DNA of 64,000 nt from positions 1 through 64,000 of the forward strand of contig WRBB01000014.1 in the NCBI GenBank assembly GCA_009779895.1, given 5' to 3'. Source of the stretch: Lachnospiraceae bacterium (GTDB taxonomy: Bacteria > Bacillota > Clostridia > Lachnospirales > Lachnospiraceae). Each line of letters begins with the position of its first letter. The stretch's first letter is position 1. The notes beneath the pieces were generated by a model. The model worked only from the letters and a program-made list of their open reading frames with translations. It did not search any database and was not told the origin of the DNA. The translations under genes were made by a program, and so were the position numbers. Shown piece by piece: positions 1-8,754 of the stretch.

Positions 1-151
1 CCTCTGGTGTTTTCACATTCACCGTTATTACTGTTCCCGCTACCATATTTTCACCAAAATTCTCTTTTAAAAATGGAAAAAAATCCATATGGTTTTTAAC
101 AAATTCATGCCTTTCATTGATAAGCTTCATCACGGTTAATGGATTAATCAT
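1..151 (-). CDS. Small conserved hypothetical protein, C-terminus beyond window edge
   Basis: Reading the minus strand from an ATG at 149-151 gives about 50 residues beginning MINPLTVMKLINERHEFVKN and running off the left edge. An AAGGAG ribosome-binding site (complement of 160-165) lies at good spacing. The pattern of an N-terminal NPL.. .MK segment, a central FPFL segment and a following G-T-x-I-x-V-x-V strand resembles small uncharacterised proteins common in Clostridia. I cannot assign a function. It is transcribed in the same direction as the integrase. The gene is real as far as it can be seen; its family placement is from memory only. Confidence 0.6.
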   Translation of the reverse strand, partial: MINPLTVMKLINERHEFVKNHMDFFPFLKENFGENMVAGTVITVNVKTPE

Positions 152-245
152 TTTGTTTTCTCCTTGAAATTAAATGTTATATTTTTTATTATCGCTGTGA
201 AAGAGCGATAATAAATTTTGATTTTCGATAGTGAAAAAAACAATA

Positions 246-294
246 AAAAGGATTCAAAAAAGAATAATTTGAGTACTCTTTTTTGAATCCTTTT
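246..294 (-). terminator. Hairpin terminator downstream of the integrase
   Basis: Two perfectly complementary 18-base arms (246-263 and 277-294) enclose a 13-base loop. The arms end in A/T runs on both sides, so the hairpin could work in either direction. It sits just past the integrase stop codon on the minus strand and separates it from the gene at the window edge. Confidence 0.75.
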
Positions 295-324
295 AAAATC
301 TTTAAAGTATTTTATCAATTAGTT

Positions 325-1257
325 TCAAATAATATCCATAACAATATTTGTGATTAAGTTTCGTTCCCGGTTTTCCATTTCATTGATAATGTGTAGATAT
401 ATATTTTGCGTTGTTGTTACATTACTATGGCCGAGCCTTTTGGATACAGATATCAGGCTAACGCCTTTGAAGAGCAAAATGGAAGCGTGAGTATGGCGTA
501 AGCCATGAAATGAAATCTCTTTGATTCCTAGTGAGAGGCATAAATTTGATAGGTGGCGATTCATATAGATGCTATAAAAATCTTTCCGATTGTTAGGACT
601 GAAAATCATATTATTTGTGTTTTCGTTATTTTTTATGGATTTGTTTTTTTTAAGCATGCCGAGGGTGCGTAAATCAATATCTATAGATCGAATTGAGTTT
701 TTGTTTTTAGTTGGAATAAATCCATTATGATATTTATAATCCCAGGTTTTATTAATTCGAATTTTTTGATTTTCAAAAGAAATATCTGCCCATGTTAGTC
801 CAAGGATTTCAGCATAACGCATTCCGGTAACAGCGGATAAATAAATAACTTGATCTTTAATGCTATGAGAGTCAAATGTTTTGTGAATTAATAACGTCCA
901 TTCTTGGTGGTTTAGGTATTTTGCTTTTGTGTTGTATTTGGTGTGGCCGGAAATGATAGCTTTGCGGGAAGGATCCAGAGAAATGATACCTTCATCAACA
1001 GCATCTAATAAGCATGCATGAATATGTTTGTGAAAGCAGGAAGTAGTACGTTTTGCGTGTGTTTTTGAATATTCGTTTATAGCTTTTTGATATTCAGTGG
1101 TAGTTAACGCACAAAGTGTTATATCGCCGAAGTATTGTTGTATTTGCCGATGGGTGTTTTTGTATTTTAGATAGGTTACTGGTGCAAGTGTTGGCTTTTT
1201 AAATGTTTCTATCCAGTCTTGGAAATAATTGTGTAACTTGATGTTGTGTTTGTCCAT
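325..1257 (-). CDS. Tyrosine recombinase / phage-type integrase
   Basis: A 310-residue site-specific recombinase that would cut and rejoin DNA for integration or excision of a mobile element. The N-terminal third is a core-binding domain. The catalytic domain shows Arg147 (TGMRYAE), the HGLRH box with His251 and Arg254, His277 (LGHSNV) and the nucleophile Tyr287, so the active site looks intact. The start is the ATG at 1257, preceded by AAGGAGG with a 6-base spacer; a longer frame upstream lacks such a site. It lies against the cut-off end of a mobile-element replication-type gene, which marks the region as an integrated element or its remnant. No excisionase gene is visible next to it. The target site cannot be identified from this window. 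Confidence 0.9.
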   Translation of the reverse strand: MDKHNIKLHNYFQDWIETFKKPTLAPVTYLKYKNTHRQIQQYFGDITLCALTTTEYQKAINEYSKTHAKRTTSCFHKHIHACLLDAVDEGIISLDPSRKAIISGHTKYNTKAKYLNHQEWTLLIHKTFDSHSIKDQVIYLSAVTGMRYAEILGLTWADISFENQKIRINKTWDYKYHNGFIPTKNKNSIRSIDIDLRTLGMLKKNKSIKNNENTNNMIFSPNNRKDFYSIYMNRHLSNLCLSLGIKEISFHGLRHTHASILLFKGVSLISVSKRLGHSNVTTTQNIYLHIINEMENRERNLITNIVMDII

Positions 1258-1315
1258 TGTGTTCCTCCTTTTTAAGCATTTTTTAGTAATAAAGTAGGTA
1301 GATTTCATTATTTTA

Positions 1316-2182
1316 TCAAATGGTTGAGTGAGTGGTAAGCAGGTATTTCTTGATATTGCGAATGTCCGTTGTGTTGTTTTTCAGACATTCAAGGACATAC
1401 TCAATGTGAAAACAATTCAGCTTTAGGAATTTGGCTTTGACAAGCTCTGCCGGATAATCGTCACTTGCAATACGGATTGTGTGCCGTGAGGTGCAGACGG
1501 TTTCAAGCATGAGGTCTACAATCTCTGTTATACGGTCTTGGGCGTGCTTGTTGTTCTCCATCAAGTGGTCGTACTCGATATTGTCATGGATAATCTCACG
1601 GTAAATATCAAACACGTTTTTGCTGTGCGCCGCTTCCGTTCCTTTCCTATCCGGGTTTTGCTCTTGGGTCTGCTGTGGCGGGGTTTGGGGTGGGATAGGA
1701 TTAGATTCGGTACTTGATAAATCAGTTATTGATTGCTCTTTAATTGCTTTTACTTCTTTATTTAATTGCGTTGGGTTTTCCGATGTCGGAGAACCCGATA
1801 ACGGTTTTCCCGATGTCGGATTATCCGTTATCGGAAAATCGCATGACGGTGAAACTTGTGTATTTTCAAGCTCTGGTGCGTCCGGCTCTTGGGGCTGTTC
1901 AAAAATCGTGTATTCGATATTTGACATTTTGCCTTTAGCGTCACGCTTTTGATGGCGTATGATATATCCCGCCTTTTCAAGCTCCAATACCGCCGTCCTG
2001 ATGGCTTCGATACTCTCACGGTTGATATGTGATAAACCTTTCAAGGTGTAATCCCATGTGTCGGGTAAACTAAGGATTTGTGATAATAGCCCTTTTGCCT
2101 TTAATGACAAGGTGGGGTTACGCAAGTGGTGGTTACTCATAACCGTGTAATTTTGTGTTTTTTCTATGCGGAATACTGCCAT
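1316..2182 (-). CDS. Mobile-element replication/HTH protein (DUF6017-like), probably C-terminally truncated
   Basis: A 288-residue protein. Residues 1-95 form a winged-helix domain (MAVFRIEKTQNYTVMSNHHL, then a helical region like RepA-N/DnaD-type element proteins). Residues about 95-190 are a low-complexity linker rich in Pro, Ser, Thr and Gln. The C-terminal segment DIYREIIHDNIEYDHL resembles the DUF6017 region of HTH proteins encoded on Lachnospiraceae conjugative elements. In those proteins, as I remember them, the IRNIKKYLL helix is followed by more sequence; here it changes after KYLL and stops within seven residues, close to the recombinase. I start it at the ATG at 2182, behind AAAGGGG; the frame extends 10 codons upstream without a better site. 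Its likely role is replication or regulation of an integrative element. Confidence 0.7.
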   Translation of the reverse strand: MAVFRIEKTQNYTVMSNHHLRNPTLSLKAKGLLSQILSLPDTWDYTLKGLSHINRESIEAIRTAVLELEKAGYIIRHQKRDAKGKMSNIEYTIFEQPQEPDAPELENTQVSPSCDFPITDNPTSGKPLSGSPTSENPTQLNKEVKAIKEQSITDLSSTESNPIPPQTPPQQTQEQNPDRKGTEAAHSKNVFDIYREIIHDNIEYDHLMENNKHAQDRITEIVDLMLETVCTSRHTIRIASDDYPAELVKAKFLKLNCFHIEYVLECLKNNTTDIRNIKKYLLTTHSTI

Positions 2183-2212
2183 TGCAAAAGCCCCTTTCTG
2201 TGGTTCTGGCAT

Positions 2213-2251
2213 AAAAAAAGCCGGGAGCTTTTAACTTCAAAAACTCTCGGC
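2213..2251 (-). terminator. Minus-strand terminator ahead of the HTH gene
   Basis: Arms at 2220-2227 and 2244-2251 (GCCGGGAG/CTCTCGGC, one G-T pair) fold with an inner A/T helix. On the minus strand they are followed by a seven-base T run (2213-2219). It lies directly upstream of the ribosome-binding site of the HTH protein, so it would end or attenuate transcription coming from an upstream mobile-element operon. Confidence 0.6.
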
Positions 2252-3020
2252 GTTGCCCGGTCTTGGTGGTATGTGGTATTATGATATGTGAACACAAAAA
2301 CAGGACGCTTTTTGTTCTGCGTCCTGCCTGTGGATTGTTGCTATATTTGCTTGGGGTTCTTACAAGATTGCGGGTAGCATATCAAAGTTATTTCCGTAGT
2401 AGTAAATTGGTAGTAAATTCAACCGTTTTTCCTGTAAGAGTGCTGATATTTCAAGGGGTCTGCGGGATAATCAAAATTTGTGATGTTAAAAACGTTCATT
2501 TGTACATTTTTGTGAAAAACTTTATATCAGCACGATTGTATGAAGAATATAAAAACGAAGCAGTTCGGTTTTATACGTTGGAGGATATGATCAAGCAAAG
2601 TATTGATATCTGAAAAAGGGAAAACGTGAAGAAGATTTAAAGGATTTACCTGTTACAGTTATCGATCACAAATGGTAAATACGTTAATGCTTTTCCATTA
2701 AATTGTATAGAGTAAGAATTTAAGAGAAATGAACTAGATATTTTACGTCAATTAATGGCTAGTTGGTTGATTAATTGTAACGATAAATACCTATCTTCCC
2801 ATGATTGAAGATGGAGGTGTAGTGTGGTGAGACAAAAAAAGAAGAGTCTACTTGCTAATGGCAAAACATAGTTGCACCGTTGGAGAAAATTCTATAAATG
2901 AGCAAAATCAATTTTGGTAGTTTTGCCTAGTAGACTTAAAGAGTAAATCGAGATAAAATAGAACATACAATCGAAAAAACGAAACCTTATGGGCGGTTCT
3001 GATTTTATTATAAGTATATT
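2252..3020. other. About 770 bases without a convincing gene
   Basis: This A/T-rich stretch lies between the element-type HTH protein and the restriction-modification operon. A 116-codon open frame on the plus strand (2263-2613) has no good ribosome-binding site and no recognisable family; only its last 40 residues look protein-like, so it may be a gene remnant. A short tandem copy of TAGTAAATT occurs near 2398-2419. Nothing else could be supported. Confidence 0.4.
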
Positions 3021-3022
3021 TG

Positions 3023-3046
3023 TGATACAATGTACTCTGTGTATCA
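3023..3046. promoter_or_regulatory. Inverted repeat upstream of the restriction-modification operon
   Basis: TGATACA (3023-3029) and TGTATCA (3040-3046) form perfect 7-base inverted arms about 17 bases apart centre to centre, roughly two helical turns. They sit 87 bases upstream of the first methyltransferase, in an A/T-rich promoter-like region. The arrangement fits a dimeric regulator site. No controller protein is encoded in the operon, so the binding factor is unknown. Confidence 0.35.
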
Positions 3047-3132
3047 AATTGTAAATATTAGATGATTCAGGTTAGTAATTCATTATCCATCACTTGATAT
3101 AAAATCAGAAAATTTTTGGAGGGATTGATGTT

Positions 3133-4344
3133 ATGAATTATGTTAGTTTATTTAGCTCTGCTGGAGTTGGATGTTATGGATTTAGCTTAGAGGGATATGA
3201 CTGCATTGCTTCGTCTGAGTTAATTGAGAGAAGAATGAAAGTTCAGCAAGCAAATAATAAAGTGAAATATGAAAATGGTTATATTCTTGGGGATATTTCT
3301 GAGTGTGAGAGTAAAGAAAAGTTATATCATGCAATTGATTATTATAAAGATGTCGAAAGGGTTACAGATATAGATGTGGTGATTTTTACCGCCCCGTGTC
3401 AGGGCATGTCTGTAGCAAATCACAAAAAGAACGAGACTACGATTAATAAAAATTCTTTAGTGGTTGAAGCACTAGAAATAGTTTATAAGATTAAACCTAA
3501 GATTTTTGTTGCGGAAAATGTTAGGGCTTTTATGAATACCAAATGTATTGATAATGGCGTTGAGAAGAAGATTAATCAAGCGTTTCACGATTGGCTGTTT
3601 GAAGATTATCATTATGAGTCAAAAGTGGTTAATTTCAAGAGTTATGGTGCAAATAGTAGTAGAACAAGAACATTAGCGATTGGTATTAGAAGAGATTTAT
3701 TGGATAACATTGAGCTAGATTCTTTGTTCCCGTGCTCAGAAGAAGAAAAAACGTTAAGAGATGTTATCGGAGATCTTCCTAGTCTTGACGAGATGGGCCA
3801 AATATGTGACAGTGATATTTTCCATGGATTTAAAAAGTATAGGCCTGACATGCGAGAGTGGATTAGAGGCGTTACTGAGGGTGAATCGGCATTTGATAAT
3901 GAGGATCCCATGAAGAGACCTCATTCAAAGTTGAAATGCGGCGAAATCAGGATGAACACAAACAAAAATGGAGATAAATATACAAGGCAAAGATGGGATG
4001 GAGTTGCTCCTTGCATACATACTCGAAATGATATTATGTCAAGCCAAAATACAGTACATCCAGTTGATGACAGAGTTTTTAGCATTAGAGAATTGATGCG
4101 AATGATGAACATACCAAATTCATTTAAGTGGACTTCTGATGATTTAGATTCTTTGAATGGTTTAAGCTCTTCCGAAAAAGAAGTTTTTCTTAAAAAGAAT
4201 GAGATTAATATTCGTCAGAGTATTGGTGAAGCCGTACCAACAATAATTATGCAAAAGATTGCACACAATGTAAAGGAAGCTATTGATGTACTTGAAAGAA
4301 CAACAGTTGAAGAAACTGATAAAAGATTGCAATTTACAGCATAG
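3133..4344 (+). CDS. DNA (cytosine-5-)-methyltransferase of a restriction-modification system
   Basis: A 403-residue C5-cytosine methyltransferase. Motif I is FSSAGVGCYGF (residues 7-17). Motif IV is TAPCQGMSVAN with the catalytic Cys. Motif VI is ENV. Motif VIII is NSSRTR. The C-terminal motif X is RQSIGEAVP, near residue 360. The variable region before it (about 230-320) would be the target-recognition domain. The enzyme transfers methyl from S-adenosylmethionine to C5 of cytosine. It starts at the ATG at 3133 behind a GGAGG. It overlaps the following adenine methyltransferase, which implies one operon. Together with that gene and the HNH endonuclease it matches the two-methyltransferase layout of systems with asymmetric sites, in which each enzyme protects one strand. 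Confidence 0.92.
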   Translation: MNYVSLFSSAGVGCYGFSLEGYDCIASSELIERRMKVQQANNKVKYENGYILGDISECESKEKLYHAIDYYKDVERVTDIDVVIFTAPCQGMSVANHKKNETTINKNSLVVEALEIVYKIKPKIFVAENVRAFMNTKCIDNGVEKKINQAFHDWLFEDYHYESKVVNFKSYGANSSRTRTLAIGIRRDLLDNIELDSLFPCSEEEKTLRDVIGDLPSLDEMGQICDSDIFHGFKKYRPDMREWIRGVTEGESAFDNEDPMKRPHSKLKCGEIRMNTNKNGDKYTRQRWDGVAPCIHTRNDIMSSQNTVHPVDDRVFSIRELMRMMNIPNSFKWTSDDLDSLNGLSSSEKEVFLKKNEINIRQSIGEAVPTIIMQKIAHNVKEAIDVLERTTVEETDKRLQFTA

Positions 4345-5617
4345 AGAAGATGTAATCGAGTTTATTAAGTTAAACCCTGAGTCTCTGGGTGTGAATGAGC
4401 TTTCAAGAATAGCAGAATTAGTAAATAATAGCCGCAGGGATACTGCGGCTTATTATACCGATTATGAGACACTTCACCATTTAAGTGAGCACTTGCCTCA
4501 TATAGAGAAAAACAGAATTCGTGTTCTCGAACCATCTGTTGGAGTTGGAAACTTTCTCCAAATAATCATTGATAAATACTCAAATGCGGAGGAGTTAATT
4601 ATAGATGTGAATGATATAGACTCCAAAAGCATAGAGCTTGTTAAGTTGTTGAATGAATATCGAAGTATACCTAGCAATGTTACCATAAACTATATTGTAG
4701 GGGATTATTTGACAGCAGACATGGGAGTTTTATATGATTTAGTAATAGGAAACCCACCTTTTCTGAAACTAAATAAAAAGAGTGGGTTAGTAGAGTATTC
4801 AGCTATATTTAACGACAATCAAACGGTAAATATAGCTGGGTTCTTTTTGCAAAAAGGACTTGCAAAAAGCCTTTACGTAATAATGATATTACCGAAATAT
4901 TTTTTAAGCAATAAGGATTTTGCTCTGACTCGAGAAAGAATGAAAAAGTACTCAATTGAGAAAATAATTGATTTTGGAGAAAAAGGATTTAAAGGCGTGT
5001 TAATCGAAACTGTCGCAATTTTTATTAATACATGTAAGCCGGTAGGTGTTACCACATCTTATTCTGTTACGAAAGCACTTAAGAATATTCAAACGCAGGA
5101 AAGATTGACTAGTGAGGAGTTTCCGTACTGGCTTCTATATCGTGACAAGTTCTTTGATGAGATCGCTTGTAAGATGCAGTTTGGCATTTTTAAATCTTTT
5201 AGAGATAGGCAAATAACAAATATGGTTGTTAAAGAGCAAGGGGAAGTTCAAGTTCTAAAAAGTAGGAACATAAACCGTGATGGAAGTGGGATTACCTACA
5301 TTAGTGGATATGATAGTTATATCAATATCGAAGAGCTACCCAAGTATAGTGTGTCGAAGTATTATGAAAGAGATGATGTTTTTCTTAGCCCTAATATGAC
5401 ATATTATCCTAGAGTAATCCGTAAGCCGGCTCAAACAATTACGAATGGTTCGGTTGCTATTCTCGAGAACTTTTCGGAGAAAGTTATTTTAGATAAACAT
5501 CTTGAATTCTTATCAAGTGAATTATTTGAGCAGTTTTATAGAATTGCACGTAATCATAGCACTCGAAGTTTAAATATAGATGAAAACTCGGTATTTTTCT
5601 TTGGTTTGTATGACTAG
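4286..5617 (+). CDS. Adenine-specific DNA methyltransferase (Alw26I/Eco31I/Esp3I-like)
   Basis: A 443-residue N6-adenine methyltransferase. The SAM-binding motif I is VLEPSVGVGNFL (about residue 80). The catalytic motif IV is NPPF (about residue 155). The DTAAYYTDYETL segment before motif I is typical of the HsdM/Eco57I-like group. The start is the ATG at 4286, inside the end of the cytosine methyltransferase gene and behind AAGGAAG; a TTG one codon earlier is possible. The overlap of about 60 bases with the upstream gene indicates translational coupling. The family assignment to Alw26I/Eco31I-type enzymes rests on this domain order and on the gene neighbours, not on an alignment. It should methylate the adenine-containing strand of the shared recognition site. 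Confidence 0.88.
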   Translation: MYLKEQQLKKLIKDCNLQHREDVIEFIKLNPESLGVNELSRIAELVNNSRRDTAAYYTDYETLHHLSEHLPHIEKNRIRVLEPSVGVGNFLQIIIDKYSNAEELIIDVNDIDSKSIELVKLLNEYRSIPSNVTINYIVGDYLTADMGVLYDLVIGNPPFLKLNKKSGLVEYSAIFNDNQTVNIAGFFLQKGLAKSLYVIMILPKYFLSNKDFALTRERMKKYSIEKIIDFGEKGFKGVLIETVAIFINTCKPVGVTTSYSVTKALKNIQTQERLTSEEFPYWLLYRDKFFDEIACKMQFGIFKSFRDRQITNMVVKEQGEVQVLKSRNINRDGSGITYISGYDSYINIEELPKYSVSKYYERDDVFLSPNMTYYPRVIRKPAQTITNGSVAILENFSEKVILDKHLEFLSSELFEQFYRIARNHSTRSLNIDENSVFFFGLYD

Positions 5618-5650
5618 TTAAAATATAAGTAAGGTATCGTGGAGGAGATT

Positions 5651-6874
5651 ATGTTTGGTAAAAATAATATTGCAGATTATTTTACAGAATTTGATTTTGA
5701 TATAAGGAAAAGCAAGAATGGTCGATGGATAGATCAAAAGTGTACTCCGGATGTACTAAGCACGATTGCAGATTGTATTATTAATTTTATTGCAGAAAAT
5801 CCTTTTGTTATTGAATTTACGAAGAATGACATCTGGTTTTCGCAATATACCAAAGACTTTATTGGGGATATTTTTAACAAGCCAGATATAGACCATAGAT
5901 TATCTCAAAATGAATATGATAAACTATTCTCACAGCCACTTGAGATGTTAGCAAGTGCAAATGTTTTGCATAAAGAGAAAAAAGGTAGAGGGAATTTTTA
6001 TTCGATTCGTTCAGAGGAACTTCTAGAATATATATCACTTAGGGAAAAGAATGCATTGGCTTTTATAATTATCTATTGTAAGAAAGTAATTTGGGATAGT
6101 GATATATGGCCTCTATTTGAACGTTTTTTTGATGTGCAAACGAAAGATGCATATTTAGAGTTGAAAGATGGATATGAGAATTTCATGATAGCGAATACCA
6201 AGATTAATGGATGCACTGAAGTGAGGAGAATATTTACGAAAGTGTTGAACCCTCTTGCTTATGACCGAAGGAAACGAGGTACTGCTGGAGGATATATTTC
6301 TGATAGCATAATTACCTATGCAGAGTTGATGTACAACAGAGTCAACTTTCGTGATATTAATGCGAGTAAACCCAAAGACATGACGAGAAATGAATGGAAT
6401 AATCAACGCTCGAGCAAGATAAATAAGCAATATTATTTATATCAATCAGAGAAAGCAAAACGCTTCCTTCGTAGATTCAATGATGATATTAATAGTGGTA
6501 GATCAGAATTGATGGATGAATACTCGCAAGGGAATGCAACACAAATTCATCATATTTTTTCTGCGCATCAGTACCCTGAGATATCAATGTGCTTAGAGAA
6601 CTTGATTGCATTAACACCCACTCAACATTTGACAATGGCACATCCAGATAATAATACGCATCGTATTGATCTAGTATACCAGGAGAAACTATTAAAGGCG
6701 AAAGTGGGTAGTATTAAGAGGAATTTGTCTGACGAGAAAGTCGAATCCATTTATCAGTTTAGCAAGTTCATAGAGGTACTAAGCAATGGGTTTGACGCGG
6801 ACTATGAAGTGGGCGAATACGATTTCTGTACAATAATGCAGATTATTGCTGATTATTATATGGAATCAGGTTGA
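5651..6874 (+). CDS. HNH-type restriction endonuclease (Eco31I/Alw26I-like)
   Basis: A 407-residue protein, the third gene of the operon. Around residues 297-325 it contains QIHHIFSAHQYPEI followed by LENLIALTPTQHLTMAHP. This is a beta-beta-alpha-metal (HNH) nuclease signature with a paired His, a central Asn and a closing His. The N-terminal 270 residues have no motif I recognise and probably hold the DNA-recognition part, as in Eco31I, where recognition precedes an HNH catalytic domain. The start is the ATG at 5651 behind GGAGGAG; the open frame extends four codons up to a GTG that overlaps this site. Two methyltransferases plus one HNH nuclease suggest a type IIS system cutting outside an asymmetric site. 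The recognition sequence cannot be read from the protein. Confidence 0.8.
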   Translation: MFGKNNIADYFTEFDFDIRKSKNGRWIDQKCTPDVLSTIADCIINFIAENPFVIEFTKNDIWFSQYTKDFIGDIFNKPDIDHRLSQNEYDKLFSQPLEMLASANVLHKEKKGRGNFYSIRSEELLEYISLREKNALAFIIIYCKKVIWDSDIWPLFERFFDVQTKDAYLELKDGYENFMIANTKINGCTEVRRIFTKVLNPLAYDRRKRGTAGGYISDSIITYAELMYNRVNFRDINASKPKDMTRNEWNNQRSSKINKQYYLYQSEKAKRFLRRFNDDINSGRSELMDEYSQGNATQIHHIFSAHQYPEISMCLENLIALTPTQHLTMAHPDNNTHRIDLVYQEKLLKAKVGSIKRNLSDEKVESIYQFSKFIEVLSNGFDADYEVGEYDFCTIMQIIADYYMESG

Positions 6875-6891
6875 GTAGACTGCGATTTTTA

Positions 6892-6910
6892 TTTGAAGAA
6901 CTTCTTCAAA
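6892..6910. repeat. Perfect palindrome after the restriction operon
   Basis: TTTGAAGAA and TTCTTCAAA flank a single central C, giving 9-base perfect arms 15 bases after the endonuclease stop codon. The very small centre and weak following T run make it a poor classical terminator. It could be a terminator with a 5-base loop or a protein-binding site. Confidence 0.4.
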
Positions 6911-7011
6911 AACTTGACTTTTATTACATATTATTGCATGATTACTGCAAAAAAAATGGAATTAAACAAATGAATGTGCTTGATTGGTTGTTAAAGTAAA
7001 TAACAAATAAA

Positions 7012-7039
7012 TTGTAACCGGGAGAGTTTTGTGTATACT
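7012..7039 (+). promoter_or_regulatory. Candidate sigma-A promoter for the first LCP gene
   Basis: TTGTAA (7012-7017) and TATACT (7034-7039) are separated by 16 bases, about 117 bases upstream of the LCP start codon. Both hexamers are close to consensus. Confidence 0.5.
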
Positions 7040-7155
7040 GGTATTAATTTAAATTTTTAAGTAAAATTATGCGATTGACTACTCGGAGTAATTTGCAAAA
7101 GGATTTAAAATATGCTATCGTTAACAGTGCGAAAAAATGTAGGGTAGGTAAATAA

Positions 7156-8619
7156 ATGGGAAGTAAAAAAGAATTAAGGATTTATACAATAATAGGGAAG
7201 ATTGTATTAGCCTTATATGCCGTAACAGCGGCAATATTTATGATTTCGTTGATTACATTACACATTCTTCCGGCGATGATGTTAGGTATCATAGCTTTGG
7301 TTTTGGCGATTATAGGAGTGATTTTATCCTTTTGCCAAGGGCATACAAAGTTATTATCTATTGTTGGTAGTAGTATTTTATTAATCTTTGCGATTGGGTT
7401 TTTAATAGGGATATTTTATATCCGCAATCTAAATATAACGCTCGAAGAAGTAACAACACCGGAAGTGCAAACGGACGTGGTTTCGGTATATGTATTACGT
7501 GATGATCCGGCAGAAACCATCGAAGATACGATAGATTATCAATTTGGTATTGTTCGCCAAGAGGCTCCCTCTATGGTCAATGAAACAATTGCCAATATCA
7601 ATGCGATTTTAGGTACATCTATAAGATTGAATGAATATGATGATGCTTTTGCTGTATTGACGGCCTTAAGAAACGGGGAAAGCAATGCGGTTATTTTAGA
7701 TGAGGCATTTGTGGGCATTGTTGCCAATCACGAAGATTTTGAGTGGGTTCATACAGAGTTGCGGGCTTTGTTTGTGGAAGAGTTTGAAGTAGAAGTACCG
7801 ATTGTAATTGAGCCGCCGGAGGAGATTCCGGATAGTTTTATCTTGTATTTAACCGGGATTGATACCTATGGTGGGGTGTCAGCACGTTCCAGAAGTGATG
7901 TAAATATTTTAGTGGTGGTAAATACGACAAGCAAGGAGATATTGTTGTTATCAACGCCTCGTGATGCTTATGTGACCTTTGATATGGCGGGTGATGCCAG
8001 AGATAAATTGGCACATGCGGGTATTTATGGTGTGGATCAGTCGATTGATGCCCTTGAAGACCTTTATGGTATCAACATTGATTATTTTGTGCGTATGAAC
8101 TTTACCGGTTTTATGGAAATTATAGATGCTTTGGGTGGTGTTACGGTATATTCGGAGCATGACTTTTATGTGGAAAATATTCGTAGTTATACGGTTGGTC
8201 CAAATCATTTAACGGGTATTGAGGCTTTGGCTTTTGCCAGAGAGCGTATGGCTTTTGCGGATGGTGATTTCCAACGTGCCAGAAATCAAATGGAAGTAAT
8301 CCGGGCAGTTGCAGTGACAGCGGCATCACCGGCGTTATTGATGAATTTTAACCAAATGATGAATGCGATTAGTGGTAGTTTTGAAACCAATATGCCAAGA
8401 GATCAGATTGCACAATTGGCGCGGATGCAACTTTCGGATATGGCAGAGTGGACTATTACGTCTTATACGACAACCGGCAATAGTTCTATGGGAGAAACAT
8501 TTTCCATGCCGGGTCATATGCTTTATATTATCAATATGAATCCGTACTCTATTGAAGAGGCGCGCGATTTAATTCGGGAAACGATGGGCTTAGGTGATGT
8601 TGGTGAAGTAGATGATTAA
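7156..8619 (+). CDS. LCP family cell-wall polymer ligase with extra extracellular domain
   Basis: A 487-residue LytR-CpsA-Psr family protein. These enzymes move undecaprenyl-linked glycopolymers onto peptidoglycan outside the membrane. Three hydrophobic helices (about residues 12-34, 36-57 and 66-90) anchor it. Residues about 105-215 form an extra domain (VVSVYVLRDDPAETIEDTID and onward) that reads like half of a periplasmic-binding-protein fold. The LCP domain follows from about residue 225. It has the STPRDAYV segment near the substrate pocket, the DALGGVTVYSEHDF segment and the FARERMAF motif with conserved Arg. It stands alone, but two further LCP genes lie in the polysaccharide locus downstream. 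The start at 7156 is an ATG preceded by a weak AGGTA. Confidence 0.88.
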   Translation: MGSKKELRIYTIIGKIVLALYAVTAAIFMISLITLHILPAMMLGIIALVLAIIGVILSFCQGHTKLLSIVGSSILLIFAIGFLIGIFYIRNLNITLEEVTTPEVQTDVVSVYVLRDDPAETIEDTIDYQFGIVRQEAPSMVNETIANINAILGTSIRLNEYDDAFAVLTALRNGESNAVILDEAFVGIVANHEDFEWVHTELRALFVEEFEVEVPIVIEPPEEIPDSFILYLTGIDTYGGVSARSRSDVNILVVVNTTSKEILLLSTPRDAYVTFDMAGDARDKLAHAGIYGVDQSIDALEDLYGINIDYFVRMNFTGFMEIIDALGGVTVYSEHDFYVENIRSYTVGPNHLTGIEALAFARERMAFADGDFQRARNQMEVIRAVAVTAASPALLMNFNQMMNAISGSFETNMPRDQIAQLARMQLSDMAEWTITSYTTTGNSSMGETFSMPGHMLYIINMNPYSIEEARDLIRETMGLGDVGEVDD

Positions 8620-8754
8620 TCCATTGACAGTGATGAAGCATATTGTCGGAAAGTATGCATTGGAGTTGTTGAATCAGATAGGATAAAAGCTTAAAAAATT
8701 AGCATGGGCTATAGTATCAATACCCAAGGTAGTAGAGGGGGGAACCAAAAAGCT

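Noticed and set aside
2263..2613. 116-codon open frame on the plus strand between the HTH gene and the restriction operon
   Set aside because: No ribosome-binding site, odd composition in the first 70 codons and no recognisable family. Only the last part looks protein-like, so it is at best a remnant.
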